The position numbers and the translations under genes were made by a program. The notes under the pieces were generated by a model that did no database searches, was not told where the DNA came from, and was given only the letters and a program-made list of their open reading frames with translations. From Streptomyces sp. VRA16 Mangrove soil (GTDB lineage: Bacteria > Actinomycetota > Actinomycetes > Streptomycetales > Streptomycetaceae), in the NCBI RefSeq assembly GCF_017377775.1, contig NZ_JAFVLN010000005.1, positions 434,001 to 498,000 on the forward strand: a stretch of 64,000 nucleotides of DNA. The letters are read 5' to 3'. Numbering within the stretch: position 1 is the first letter of the stretch; each line of letters begins with the position of its first letter. Below, piece after piece: positions 26,703 to 34,996 of this stretch.

Positions 26703-27437
26703 GTGGCCATGACGGACGGCGACACCACACTCGACTACTGGCGTGCGGATCTGGACGAGGTACCGGAGGAGGTGTGGCGGCACCCTTCCCTGGAAGTGCT
26801 GCTGCTGTGCGACAACCGGCTCGGCCGGGTGCCCGCCCGGATCGGGACGCTCACCGCTCTGCACACCCTCGACCTGGGCCACAACCACCTGGACGCGGTG
26901 CCACCGGAGATCGGTGACCTGACGGGCCTGACCCGGTACCTCTATCTGCACGACAACCGGCTCACGGAGCTGCCCGACACCCTCGGCGCACTGACCAGGC
27001 TCGGGTATCTCAACGTCGGCGAGAACCGGCTGACCGCTCTCCCCGCCACGCTCGGCGCACTGACCGCTCTGGTGGAGCTGCGGGCCCAGGACAACCGGCT
27101 CGCCGAACTGCCCGACACGCTCGGCGGCCTGACCGCGCTGCGTGAACTGTGGCTGCGCGGCAACCGGCTCACCGGCCTGCCCGACGGCGTCCGCGACCTC
27201 GGCGAGCTGCGCGAACTGGAGTTGCGGAACAACGCGCTGGAGGTGGTCCCCGAAGTCCTGCGCGGCCTGCCCCGGCTGCGCCGCCTCGACCTGCGCGGCA
27301 ACCGGCTCACCGAACTCCCGCACTGGGTGGCCGAGCTGCCGTCCCTGGAGAAGCTCGACCTGCGCTGGAACGACGTACGCCCCGCGGTCGGCCTGCTGGA
27401 CGCGCTGGCCGGGCGGGGCTGTGTCGTGCTGCTCTAG
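26703..27437 (+). CDS. Cytosolic leucine-rich-repeat protein
   Basis: A 244-residue protein built almost wholly of about nine 23-residue leucine-rich repeats with the consensus LxxLxLxxNxLxxLPxxLGxLTA, e.g. LRELWLRGNRLTGLPDGV and LRRLDLRGNRLTELPHWV. There is no signal peptide or membrane segment, so it is probably a cytosolic protein-binding scaffold. The start is GTG at 26703, eight bases after AAGGGAG; ATG at 26709 is possible. The gene ends in a CTAG shared with the stop of the convergent stress-protein gene. Bacterial LRR proteins of this type are rare and often act as adaptor or effector modules; no partner is encoded beside it. Confidence 0.9.
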   Translation: MAMTDGDTTLDYWRADLDEVPEEVWRHPSLEVLLLCDNRLGRVPARIGTLTALHTLDLGHNHLDAVPPEIGDLTGLTRYLYLHDNRLTELPDTLGALTRLGYLNVGENRLTALPATLGALTALVELRAQDNRLAELPDTLGGLTALRELWLRGNRLTGLPDGVRDLGELRELELRNNALEVVPEVLRGLPRLRRLDLRGNRLTELPHWVAELPSLEKLDLRWNDVRPAVGLLDALAGRGCVVLL

Positions 27438-28354
27438 GCGGTCGCCCCGGTCTCCCCGGTCTCCTCGGCCTCCTCGGGCGTCGGCGGCACCACGGCGACC
27501 GGGCATTTCGCGTGCAGCAGGACGGCGTGCGTGACCGAGCCGAGCATCGGTGCGGGGCGGGTGACGCGGCGGCGGTGACGGCCGACGACGACCAGCGCCG
27601 CGCCCTCGGAGCTGTCGACGAGCCGGCCCGCCGCGTCTCCCGGCGCCGCATTGACCTCGACCTCGACCTCAGGGTGAGAGTCGAGGAAGGGCTGGACCGT
27701 CCGCCGGGCCAGATCGAGGGTCTCCCGTTCGATGATCTCCTGGTCCTGGACGGCCGGTGCGAAGTCGCCGTACGCGGACCAGGCGAGCACCGGCCACGGG
27801 TACGCGGCGACGACGCGCAGCGGCGCGCCCGCCCGTGCCGCGTGCTCGACGGCGAAGGCGAGGGTCGTCTCGTCGGGGTCGTCGGGCTGGAGTCCGACGA
27901 CGATCCGCTCCGCCGACTCCTCGCGAGCGCGCACGACGACGACGGGGCAGGCGGCGTCGCGTGCGGCGGCCACCCCGTTCGAGCCGAGCAGCAGGCTGGC
28001 GAAGCCGCCCCGGCCGCGCGAGCCGAGCACCAGGAGCTGGGCCTCGGCGCCCATGGCGGGCAGCACCGCGGCGGGCGCGCCCTCCCTGGTGATGAACTCC
28101 AGCGGCGGCAGCGGTGAACGCCCTTCGAGTTCCTTGCGTACGTCCCCGATGACGGGATCGTCGACAGGTTCCTCCGGCCCGGCCGTGAGGACGGCGGGCT
28201 GGAGGAAGGGTGCGTACTGCCGCACGTGGACGACCCGCAGGTCGGCGCCGCGGCCCACCGCCTCGGCGAGGGCCCACTCCAGGGCCGCTCGGCTGTCGTC
28301 GGATCCGTCGACCGCGACGACGACGGGAAGGTTCTGCGGCTCGCGCGTGCTCAT
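27434..28354 (-). CDS. Universal stress protein, tandem UspA domains
   Basis: A 306-residue protein with two UspA folds. Domain 1 (about 8-150) starts VVVAVDGSDDSRAALEWALAEA and has the ATP-binding glycine motif GSRGRGGFASLLLGS. Domain 2 (about 158-295) starts RIVVGLQPDDPDE and ends with VVVGRHRRR and MLGSVTHAVLLHAKCPVAVV. Tandem Usp proteins bind ATP and respond to hypoxia or stasis in actinobacteria. The start at 28354 (MSTREPQ) is preferred over longer frames without coding character. It overlaps the LRR gene tail to tail by 4 bp. Confidence 0.92.
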   Translation of the reverse strand: MSTREPQNLPVVVAVDGSDDSRAALEWALAEAVGRGADLRVVHVRQYAPFLQPAVLTAGPEEPVDDPVIGDVRKELEGRSPLPPLEFITREGAPAAVLPAMGAEAQLLVLGSRGRGGFASLLLGSNGVAAARDAACPVVVVRAREESAERIVVGLQPDDPDETTLAFAVEHAARAGAPLRVVAAYPWPVLAWSAYGDFAPAVQDQEIIERETLDLARRTVQPFLDSHPEVEVEVNAAPGDAAGRLVDSSEGAALVVVGRHRRRVTRPAPMLGSVTHAVLLHAKCPVAVVPPTPEEAEETGETGATA

Positions 28355-28576
28355 GGCTGATCGCCTCCGACACCGGGCACGCTGGCCGTGCCCTCGTTGA
28401 CCGGCTGTTCCTGTGTTCTCGTGGCCAGGCTCGCGCACACAAGAGGCACAGGACAGGGCCAAAGGTCACGTGTCGGAGACCGGGCGGGAAATGTGCTGAA
28501 TTCGGCTCAAGATCTCGGCTCGTCGAATCCGGCGGCGGCTCCTCGGCCCCTCCCGCCCGCAGGCCTGCGGCAGGAC
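28355..28576. promoter_or_regulatory. Gap upstream of universal stress protein gene
   Basis: About 220 bp of lower coding character holding the promoter of the stress protein and the 3' flank of the DUF397 gene. No specific motif was recognised. Confidence 0.35.
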
Positions 28577-28819
28577 CTAGGTCAGATCGAACTCTCCCTC
28601 GCGGGCTCCGAGCACGAACGCTCCCCACTCGGCCGGAGTGAAGATCAGCGACGGGCTCTGCGGGCTGCCGCTGTTGCGCATCGCGATGAAACCCTCGACG
28701 AAGGCGATCTGGACATCGCCGAGGCCCCTGCTGCTGGAGTGCCAGTCCGCGTCGCTCAGGTCCAGGTCCGGCTTGTCCCAACCCGCGAGCGGGTGCTGGT
28801 CGATGGTGCTCTCGGCCAC
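28577..28819 (-). CDS. DUF397 small protein
   Basis: An 80-residue Streptomyces DUF397 protein. The family signature WHSSSRGLGDVQIAFVE (normally WxKSSxSxxxGxCVEVA) and 'FTPAEWGAFVLGAREGEFD' are clear. Members normally sit beside an XRE-type HTH regulator and act as its small antagonist. No such regulator is adjacent, so this is an orphan copy. The Cys of the usual 'CVEV' is replaced (QIAFVE). Confidence 0.88.
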   Translation of the reverse strand: MAESTIDQHPLAGWDKPDLDLSDADWHSSSRGLGDVQIAFVEGFIAMRNSGSPQSPSLIFTPAEWGAFVLGAREGEFDLT

Positions 28820-28903
28820 GTCCGTGCTCCTCCCGGTTCGTCGTCCGTGCGTCAGCCTAGCGATCGGTCGGTGCGCAGCACAGGCCGCGACGGAGGTCGA
28901 AGG

Positions 28904-30079
28904 TCACCGCGTGGGCGGTTCGGCGCCGACGAGCCACATCGAGAAGAACTGCGAGCCGCCGCCGTAGGCGTGCCCGAGCACCTTCCTGGCCCCTTCCACC
29001 TGGTGTTCTCCGGCCTGCCCGCGGACCTGGAGGGCGGCCTCGGCGAAGCGGATCATGCCGGAGGCGCCGATGGGATTGGTGGAGAGCACTCCGCCCGACA
29101 TGTTGACGGGAAGGTCACCGTCGAGCTCCGTGACACCGGATTCGGTGAGTTTCCAGCCCTCGCCCTCGTCGGCGAAGCCGAGATTCTCCAGCCACATCGG
29201 CTCGTACCAGGAGAAGGGCACGTACATCTCGACGGCGTCGATCTCGCGGCGCGGGTCGGCGATCCCGGCCTGCCGGTAGACGTCGGCCGCGCAATCCTTG
29301 CCCGCCTGCGGGGAGACGAAGTCCTTCCCGGCGAAGAGGGTGGGCTCGCTGCGCATGGCGCCGCCCAGCATCCAGGCGGGCGGTTTCGGCGAACGGGCGG
29401 CGCCCGCCCGGTCGGTGAGGATCATGGCGCAGGCGCCGTCGGAGGACGGGCAGGTCTCGGAGTAGCGGATGGGGTCCCAGAGCATCGGGGACGCCTGGAC
29501 CTTCTCCAGCGTGATGTCGTGCTCGTGCAGATGCGCGTACGGGTTCTTCAGCGCGTTGCGCCGGTCCTTGTACGCGACGAGCGAGCCGACCGCGTCGGGT
29601 GCTCCGGTGCGCCGCATGTAGGCACGCACGTGCGGGGCGAAGAAGCCGCCCGCGCCGGCGAGCAGCGGCTGCTGGAACGGGATGGGCAGCGAGAGCCCCC
29701 ACATCGCGTTGGATTCCGACTGCTTTTCGAAGGCGAGGGTGAGGACCGTGCCGTGGACGCGGCTCGCGACGAGGTTGGCGGCGACGAGTGCGGTGGAGCC
29801 GCCGACGGAGCCCGCGGTGTGCACGCGGAGCATGGGCTTGCCGACGGCGCCGAGCGCGTCGGCAAGGTACAGCTCCGGCATCATGACGCCCTCGAAGAAG
29901 TCGGGCGCCTTCCCGATGACGACGGCGTCGATGTCGGCCCAGGTCAACTCCGCGTCCGCGAGGGCGCGTCGGGCGGCCTCGCGGACGAGTCCGGCGATCG
30001 ACACGTCGCGCCGGGCGGCGACGTGCTTGGTCTGGCCGATGCCGACGACGGCAACGGGTTCCTTGGACGACGCGGCCAT
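28904..30079 (-). CDS. Thiolase-fold lipid-transfer-like protein lacking catalytic Cys (A)
   Basis: A 391-residue thiolase-superfamily protein of the SCP-x/lipid-transfer group (MAASSKEPVAVVGIGQTKH...). Where thiolases have the nucleophilic Cys (C-x-SG), it reads TAGSVGGSTALVAAN. It keeps the C-terminal NMSGGVLSTNPIGASGMIR loop and has HAYGGGSQF where thiolases have CxGG. Cys-less relatives such as Ltp2 work with DUF35 partners as retro-aldolases in sterol side-chain breakdown. It overlaps the next upstream gene by ATGA, so it is part of one operon with the B subunit and the DUF35 protein. A retro-aldolase role is inferred; synthesis of acyl chains is an alternative. Confidence 0.85.
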   Translation of the reverse strand: MAASSKEPVAVVGIGQTKHVAARRDVSIAGLVREAARRALADAELTWADIDAVVIGKAPDFFEGVMMPELYLADALGAVGKPMLRVHTAGSVGGSTALVAANLVASRVHGTVLTLAFEKQSESNAMWGLSLPIPFQQPLLAGAGGFFAPHVRAYMRRTGAPDAVGSLVAYKDRRNALKNPYAHLHEHDITLEKVQASPMLWDPIRYSETCPSSDGACAMILTDRAGAARSPKPPAWMLGGAMRSEPTLFAGKDFVSPQAGKDCAADVYRQAGIADPRREIDAVEMYVPFSWYEPMWLENLGFADEGEGWKLTESGVTELDGDLPVNMSGGVLSTNPIGASGMIRFAEAALQVRGQAGEHQVEGARKVLGHAYGGGSQFFSMWLVGAEPPTR

Positions 30080-31140
30080 CAGTGGTCCTCCCCTGCTTCG
30101 AGTACGGCGACCAGGTTCTGCTGGAGGCAGGGCCCGGAGGTGGCGTGGCCGAGGGCGCGGTGGGACGCGCCGCGGTGGATGCGGGCGGCGGCCTCGCCGA
30201 TGCGGATGAGGCCCGCGGCCATGACCGGGTTGGCGGCGAGCGCACCGCCCGACGGGTTCACGGCGACGTCGTCGCCGAGCCGCAGCGCCTTCCTGAGCAC
30301 GACCTCCTGCGAGGTGAACGGGGCGTGCAACTCGGCGGTGTCCACGGGCCGTTCGAAGGCGCCGGCGTGCTCGGCGGCGAGCCGGGTGGATGGTGAGTCG
30401 GTGAGGTCGCGGACGCCGAGGCTGTGGGCCTCGATGCGATGGTCGATACCGCGGATCCAGGCGGGCCGCTCGCACAGCTCGCGGGCCCGGTCGCCCGCGG
30501 CGAGGATCACGGCGGCGGCGCCGTCGCCGATGGGCGGGCAGTCGCCGGTGCGCAGCGGATTTACGACGTAATCGCCGTGCGGGACGGTGCCGCGCAGCTG
30601 GGCGTGCGGGTGGGCCGCGGCGGCCTCGCGGCTGCGGGCGGCGACCCCGGCGAGGGCGGGCTCGTCGGTCTCGCCGGCGTCGATGAGGGCCTGCGCCTGG
30701 AGGGCGGCGAGAGCGACGGAGTCGGGCCACAGCGGGGCGACGTAGTACGGGTCGAGCTGGCGGGTGAGCACGTCGCGGACGCTGCCGGGCGACGACTTGC
30801 CGTACGCGTAGACGAGCGCGGTGTCGGCCTCGCCGGTGAGCAGTTTGGTCCACGCCTCGTACAGCGCCCACGCGCCGTCCATCTCGACGTGCGACTCGGA
30901 TATCGGCGGCCAGGCGCCCACGCCGTCGAGCGCCATGGTGAAGGAGAAGGCGCGGCCCGCGAGGTAGTCGGAGGAGCCCGAGCAGGTGAAGCCGATGTCG
31001 GCGGTCCTGAGTCCGGTGGTGTCGAGCACCTCGTGCAGGACGGGCATGAGCATCTCCACCTCCGACATCTCGTCGGTGGTGCGCAGATGGTCGCTCTGCC
31101 CGAAGGCGACGACGGCGATGTCCCGGATCGGCGCCCGCAT
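30079..31140 (-). CDS. Thiolase-fold lipid-transfer-like protein lacking catalytic Cys (B)
   Basis: A 353-residue thiolase-like protein (MRAPIRDIAVVAFGQSDH...). At the position expected for the catalytic Cys it has ESHVEMDGAWALYEAW, so it cannot be a normal thiolase. It retains DYVVNPLRTGDCPPIGDGAAAVIL and NPSGGALAANPVMAAGLIR. With protein A, its immediate operon partner, it probably forms a heteromeric complex and the DUF35 protein supplies the acyl-CoA-binding platform. The ATG abuts the DUF35 stop (31141). Confidence 0.85.
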   Translation of the reverse strand: MRAPIRDIAVVAFGQSDHLRTTDEMSEVEMLMPVLHEVLDTTGLRTADIGFTCSGSSDYLAGRAFSFTMALDGVGAWPPISESHVEMDGAWALYEAWTKLLTGEADTALVYAYGKSSPGSVRDVLTRQLDPYYVAPLWPDSVALAALQAQALIDAGETDEPALAGVAARSREAAAAHPHAQLRGTVPHGDYVVNPLRTGDCPPIGDGAAAVILAAGDRARELCERPAWIRGIDHRIEAHSLGVRDLTDSPSTRLAAEHAGAFERPVDTAELHAPFTSQEVVLRKALRLGDDVAVNPSGGALAANPVMAAGLIRIGEAAARIHRGASHRALGHATSGPCLQQNLVAVLEAGEDH

Positions 31141-32106
31141 CTAGATCAGCTCCTTGTACGTGTCGTAGTCGGCGTCGGGTTCGCCGGTCGGCCGGTAGTG
31201 GTCCGGGTAACGGCCCCCCTCGCTCCACACGGGTTCGACGCGCAGCCCCATCCGCACCTGGTCGTAGGGGATGCCGGCGATGCGTCCGTGCAGGGCGAGG
31301 TCGGCGCCGTCGAGGGCGATGTGGGCGTAGACGTAGGGCAGATCGATGTCGAGGTTCTTGGCCTTGACATTGACGATGCAGTACGTGGTGACCGTGCCGG
31401 CCGGGCCGACCTCGACCTGCTCGGTGGTGGCGACGCCGCAGGTGGGGCAGGCGCCGCGGGGCGGAACGTAGACCTTGCGGCAGGAGGGGCAGCGTTCACC
31501 GACGGTGCGGTGGTCGGCAAGGGCGTTGATGTAGCGGCTCTGGGCGCCGCCGGGGCTGTACGTGTAGTCGAGGCGGGCCTCCGCGACGATGCCGGTGACG
31601 GGCTCGTCGCCGAACTCGCCGTCGTGCGCGGCTGGTTGGGTGTCCTGTACCGGTCCTTCGTGTGCCTCGAAGCAGGCGATGTCGGTGATGGCGCCCTTGC
31701 GTTCGGCGGCCCAGCGGACACGGACGCGCATGCCGGTGTGCACGGCGTCGGGGCCCGGCGCGTCGAGGGCGTGCAGGAGGGCGGTGTCGGCGCCGTCGAG
31801 CCGCACCAGGACCCAGGCGAACGGGGTGTCGAGGGGCTGGCCGCGGCGGGGTTCGGGGTTCCAGGCCCAGGTGGTGACGGTGCCGGTGGCGGCGACCTCG
31901 ACCAGGTCGCGCAGTTCGTCGGCGGTGACCGGGTCGTACTCGACGGGCGGCACGAGGACCTTGCCGTCGGTGGTGCGCACGCCCAGCACGGTGCCGTGGC
32001 GCAGGCCGGTCAGGAAGGCGCTCTGAACGGGGCCCAGGGAGCGGGTGAAGGGGAACTCCACGACCAACGGTGCGCGGAGTACCTCCGGTTGGGGGGTGGT
32101 GGTCAT
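31141..32106 (-). CDS. Double DUF35 (zinc ribbon/OB-fold) protein
   Basis: A 321-residue protein made of two DUF35-like halves. The C-terminal half (about 165-300) has an intact rubredoxin-like zinc ribbon, CPSC-x10-CPTC, then an OB fold (AGTVTTYCIVNVKAKNLD..., 'LPYVYAHIALDGADLALHGRIAG'). The N-terminal half keeps the OB fold (ATGTVTTWAWNPEPRRGQP..., 'FAWVLVRLDGADTALLHALDAP') but has lost all ribbon cysteines. DUF35 proteins bind acyl-CoA and chaperone or stabilise thiolase-like partners. First gene of the three-gene operon 32106 to 28904. The start at 32106 has an AGGAGG-like site (GGGCCTCCTGT complement). Confidence 0.88.
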   Translation of the reverse strand: MTTTPQPEVLRAPLVVEFPFTRSLGPVQSAFLTGLRHGTVLGVRTTDGKVLVPPVEYDPVTADELRDLVEVAATGTVTTWAWNPEPRRGQPLDTPFAWVLVRLDGADTALLHALDAPGPDAVHTGMRVRVRWAAERKGAITDIACFEAHEGPVQDTQPAAHDGEFGDEPVTGIVAEARLDYTYSPGGAQSRYINALADHRTVGERCPSCRKVYVPPRGACPTCGVATTEQVEVGPAGTVTTYCIVNVKAKNLDIDLPYVYAHIALDGADLALHGRIAGIPYDQVRMGLRVEPVWSEGGRYPDHYRPTGEPDADYDTYKELI

Positions 32107-32194
32107 CGGGCCTCCTGTGGGTGCGGGGTGGTGGTGGGCGGTTCGCGTCTGCCAGGTTGTTGTCGTATCGCCGGGTGCGGGTCGCGCGGTGGCC

Positions 32195-32218
32195 GGCCGC
32201 GCAGTTCCCCGCACCCCT
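32195..32218. repeat. Streptomyces intergenic repeat (GCGCAGTTCCCCGC type)
   Basis: The stretch contains CGCGCAGTTCCCCGCACCCCT. Sequences of the form AGGGGCGCGGGGAACTGCGC are among the commonest intergenic repeats in Streptomyces genomes. It lies in the 235-bp gap between the DUF35 gene and the enoyl-CoA hydratase gene, followed by a partly symmetrical GC-rich stretch to about 32290. Confidence 0.6.
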
Positions 32219-32341
32219 GAAGGCATGCGCCGCGCGCAGCCTTTCCCCGGGCGAGCGGAGCTCGCTTCGGGGGCGCGGGGCCGTGTCCGATGTGCGACTC
32301 CGCAGCGGGGCGCCAGACGCCCCACCGGCCCGCGGGCGACG

Positions 32342-33142
32342 TCACGCACGGCGGAAGCGGGGATCCCGCTTCTCCGCGAAGGCCCGCGCCCCCTCCTTCG
32401 CGTCGGCGGTGTCGAAGATCGGCCACCCCCGCTTCAACTCGGCCGCGAGACCGTCCGATTCGGTCATCTCGGCGCTCTCGTAGACGGACGCCTTCACGGC
32501 CTCCACGGCGAGCGGCCCGCACGCGTTGATCCGTTCGGCGACCTCCAGGGCGGCCTCCAGCGCGGTGCCGTCGGGCACGACCCGTCCGATCAGGCCGATG
32601 GCTGCGGCCTCGGGGGCGGGATAGGGGCGGCCGGTGAGCAGCATCTCCAGGGCGTGGGTGCGCGGCACCTGGCGCGGCAGGCGGACGGTGGAGCCGCCGA
32701 TGGGGAACAGGCCGCGCTTGACCTCGAAGAGGCCGAACGTCGCCGACTCCCCCGCGACACGGATGTCCGTGCCCTGGAGGATCTCGGTGCCGCCCGCGAC
32801 GCAGTACCCCTCGACGGCGGCGATCACCGGCTTGCGCGGCCGGTGATGGCGCAGCATCGCCTTCCAGTGCAGATCGGGGTCGGCCTTGAGGCGGTCGCGG
32901 TACTGCTCTCCCTCCATGCCTTTGCCCGCGAGGGCCTTGAGGTCCATGCCCGCGCAGAAGGAGCCGCCCGCGCCGGTGAGCACGATCGAGCGGACGCCGT
33001 CGTCGGCGTCGGCCTCCAGCCAGCCGTCGTGAAGGCCGACCAGCATCGGCAGGGACAGCGCGTTCTTGGCCTCGGGCCGGTTGAGCGTGAGGACGAGCGT
33101 CGCGCCTTCGCGTCGCACGTCGAGATGTTCGGTCCCACCCAT
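32342..33142 (-). CDS. Enoyl-CoA hydratase/isomerase (crotonase family)
   Basis: A 266-residue crotonase. The start at 33142 (MGGTEHLDVRREG) has GGAGG eight bases upstream. The CoA-binding stretch NRPEAKNALSLPML, the oxyanion-hole segments SFCAGMDLKAL and AGGTEILQG, and both acidic positions of hydratases (Glu in GLFEVKRGLFP and in ALEMLLTG) are present, so hydratase chemistry is plausible. Divergent from an acyl-CoA synthetase across a promoter with a strong inverted repeat; co-directional with the thiolase/DUF35 operon. Probably one step of beta-oxidation of a branched or cyclic acyl-CoA. Confidence 0.9.
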   Translation of the reverse strand: MGGTEHLDVRREGATLVLTLNRPEAKNALSLPMLVGLHDGWLEADADDGVRSIVLTGAGGSFCAGMDLKALAGKGMEGEQYRDRLKADPDLHWKAMLRHHRPRKPVIAAVEGYCVAGGTEILQGTDIRVAGESATFGLFEVKRGLFPIGGSTVRLPRQVPRTHALEMLLTGRPYPAPEAAAIGLIGRVVPDGTALEAALEVAERINACGPLAVEAVKASVYESAEMTESDGLAAELKRGWPIFDTADAKEGARAFAEKRDPRFRRA

Positions 33143-33214
33143 GGGTGTCCTCCAGTCGGCCGGAGCTCGGACCTGGAACAGGTTGCAGGAGGGGACCTGC
33201 CAGTTCAAGAGTTT

Positions 33215-33231
33215 TCTGACAGTCAGTCAGA
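33215..33231. promoter_or_regulatory. Inverted-repeat operator TCTGAC-N5-GTCAGA
   Basis: A perfect 6-bp inverted repeat with a 5-bp spacer lies between the divergent hydratase and acyl-CoA synthetase genes. A near-identical element (TCTGAT-N5-GTCAGA) stands at 50291-50307 before the nitronate monooxygenase/acyl-CoA synthetase pair. Size and symmetry fit a TetR- or GntR-family acyl-CoA-responsive regulator that is not obviously encoded here. Confidence 0.65.
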
Positions 33232-33316
33232 TTTCCTGTGCGCGGCCCCTTCCGCCTTCACTTCCCCTCTGCTCTGATGACGGCCACACGAGATGCGGCC
33301 TGGGTCAGGAGGAGCG

Positions 33317-34939
33317 GTGGAGTACAACCTTGCCGACCTGTTCGAGTCGGTCGTCGACGTGGTCCCGGACCGCGAGGCGCTCGTCTATGTCGACCACCCG
33401 GGCACGGGTGCGGAACGCCGGCTGACGTACGCGCAGCTGGACGCGGCGGCCAACCGCATCGCCCACCACCTCGTCGACAGCGGGATCCGCCCCAGGGAGC
33501 ACCTCGGGCTGCACCTCTACAACGGTGTCGAGTATCTGCAGACCGTACTCGGCTGCCTGAAGGCGCGGGTCGTGCCGGTCAACGTGAACTACCGTTACGT
33601 CGAGGAGGAGTTGGTCTACCTCTACCGCGACGCGGACCTCGCCGCCCTGGTCTTCGACACGGAGTTCACCGAGCGCGTGGTGGCGGCGCTGCCGCGGACG
33701 GAGAAGCTGCGGCATCTGGTGCGGGTGGGGACCCCGGCACCAGACGCCCCGCCGCTCAAGGCGGTCGACTTCGCCGAGGCGGAGGCGACGGCGTCGCCCG
33801 AGCGGGGGTTCCCGGCGCGCTCGGCGGACGACCAGTTCATCATCTACACCGGCGGCACGACGGGCATGCCCAAGGGCGTGATGTGGCGTCAGGAGGACCT
33901 GTTCTTCGCCGGGTTGGGCGGCGGCGCACCCACCGGTGAGCCGGTGTCCCGGCCCGAGGAACTGGCCGAGCGGGTGGCGGCGGGCGGCGACGGCATCACG
34001 TTCTTCCCCACTCCCCCGCTGATGCACGGCACCTCCACGCTCACCGCCTTCATCGGCTTCAACTTCGGTCAGCGCATCGTGATCCACCGTAAGTTCGTGC
34101 CGGAGGAAGTGCTGCGCACGATCGAGAAGGAGAAGGTGACGAGCGTGTCGCTGGTGGGCGACGCGATGCTGCGCCCGCTGATCGACGCGCTCGAGGGACC
34201 GCTCAAGGGCACCGACTGCTCGGCTTTGTTCAGCGTCTCCTCGTCGGGCGCGATCATGTCGGACACGGTGCGCGCCCAGTTCCAGGCGCTGGTGCCGAAC
34301 GCGATGCTGCTCAACAACTTCGGTTCGTCGGAGTCCGGCTTCAACGGCACCGCGACCGACGGCTCGGGCGCGGGCCAGGGTTTCCGGCTCCGGGTCAACG
34401 CCCGTACGCGGGTGGTGGATCCCGCGACCTACGAGCCGGTGGAGGCCGGTGAGATCGGGCGTCTGGCGCAGCGTGGGCACGTACCGCTCGGCTACTACAA
34501 CGACCTCGAGAAGACGGCCGAGACGTTCTTCCAGGTGGGCGACGAACGGTGGGTGCTGCTCGGGGACATGGCGACCGTCGACGACGAGGGCATCGTGACG
34601 GTGCTCGGGCGCGGTTCGCAGTGCATCAACACGGGCGGCGAGAAGGTCTACCCGGAGGAGGTCGAGCAGGCCCTCAAGTCGCACCCGGACATCTACGACG
34701 CACTGGTCGCCGGGGTCCCGGACCCGAAATGGGGCAACCATGTGGCGGCCGTGGTCCAACTCCGAGACGGGGCGCAGCCGTTGGACCTGGAGTCCCTGCA
34801 GACGCACTGCCGCACCCATCTCGCCGGGTACAAGATCCCGCGGCAGCTGGTGGTGACCGACCGCATCCAGCGCTCGCCGAGCGGGAAGGCCGACTACCGG
34901 TGGGCGCGGTCCGTGGCGGCGGAGTCGGCGGGCGCGTGA
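33317..34939 (+). CDS. Acyl-CoA synthetase (AMP-forming)
   Basis: A 540-residue ANL-superfamily ligase. GTG at 33317 follows AGGAGG. The adenylate P-loop IIYTGGTTGMPKGVMW (about 172-187), the NNFGSSESGF segment, LLGDMATVDDEG with the conserved Asp, and GRGSQCINTGGEKVYPEEVEQAL with the hinge are intact, ending with the A10 Lys in SPSGKADYR. It activates a carboxylic acid to acyl-CoA; the GG in place of the usual SG of motif A3 is seen in fatty- and steroid-acid ligases. Divergent from the hydratase and sharing the TCTGAC operator, so it likely feeds that pathway. Confidence 0.92.
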   Translation: MEYNLADLFESVVDVVPDREALVYVDHPGTGAERRLTYAQLDAAANRIAHHLVDSGIRPREHLGLHLYNGVEYLQTVLGCLKARVVPVNVNYRYVEEELVYLYRDADLAALVFDTEFTERVVAALPRTEKLRHLVRVGTPAPDAPPLKAVDFAEAEATASPERGFPARSADDQFIIYTGGTTGMPKGVMWRQEDLFFAGLGGGAPTGEPVSRPEELAERVAAGGDGITFFPTPPLMHGTSTLTAFIGFNFGQRIVIHRKFVPEEVLRTIEKEKVTSVSLVGDAMLRPLIDALEGPLKGTDCSALFSVSSSGAIMSDTVRAQFQALVPNAMLLNNFGSSESGFNGTATDGSGAGQGFRLRVNARTRVVDPATYEPVEAGEIGRLAQRGHVPLGYYNDLEKTAETFFQVGDERWVLLGDMATVDDEGIVTVLGRGSQCINTGGEKVYPEEVEQALKSHPDIYDALVAGVPDPKWGNHVAAVVQLRDGAQPLDLESLQTHCRTHLAGYKIPRQLVVTDRIQRSPSGKADYRWARSVAAESAGA

Positions 34940-34947
34940 CGGACCCG

Positions 34948-34985
34948 GCCGGTGCGCCGACGCTCCCCTCCGTCGGCGCACCGGC
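34948..34985. terminator. Terminator between acyl-CoA synthetase and methyltransferase
   Basis: GCCGGTGCGCCGACG (34948-34962) pairs with its perfect complement at 34971-34985, a 15-bp stem with an 8-base loop, between convergent genes. Confidence 0.9.
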
Positions 34986-34996
34986 GCTCGTTCCGG

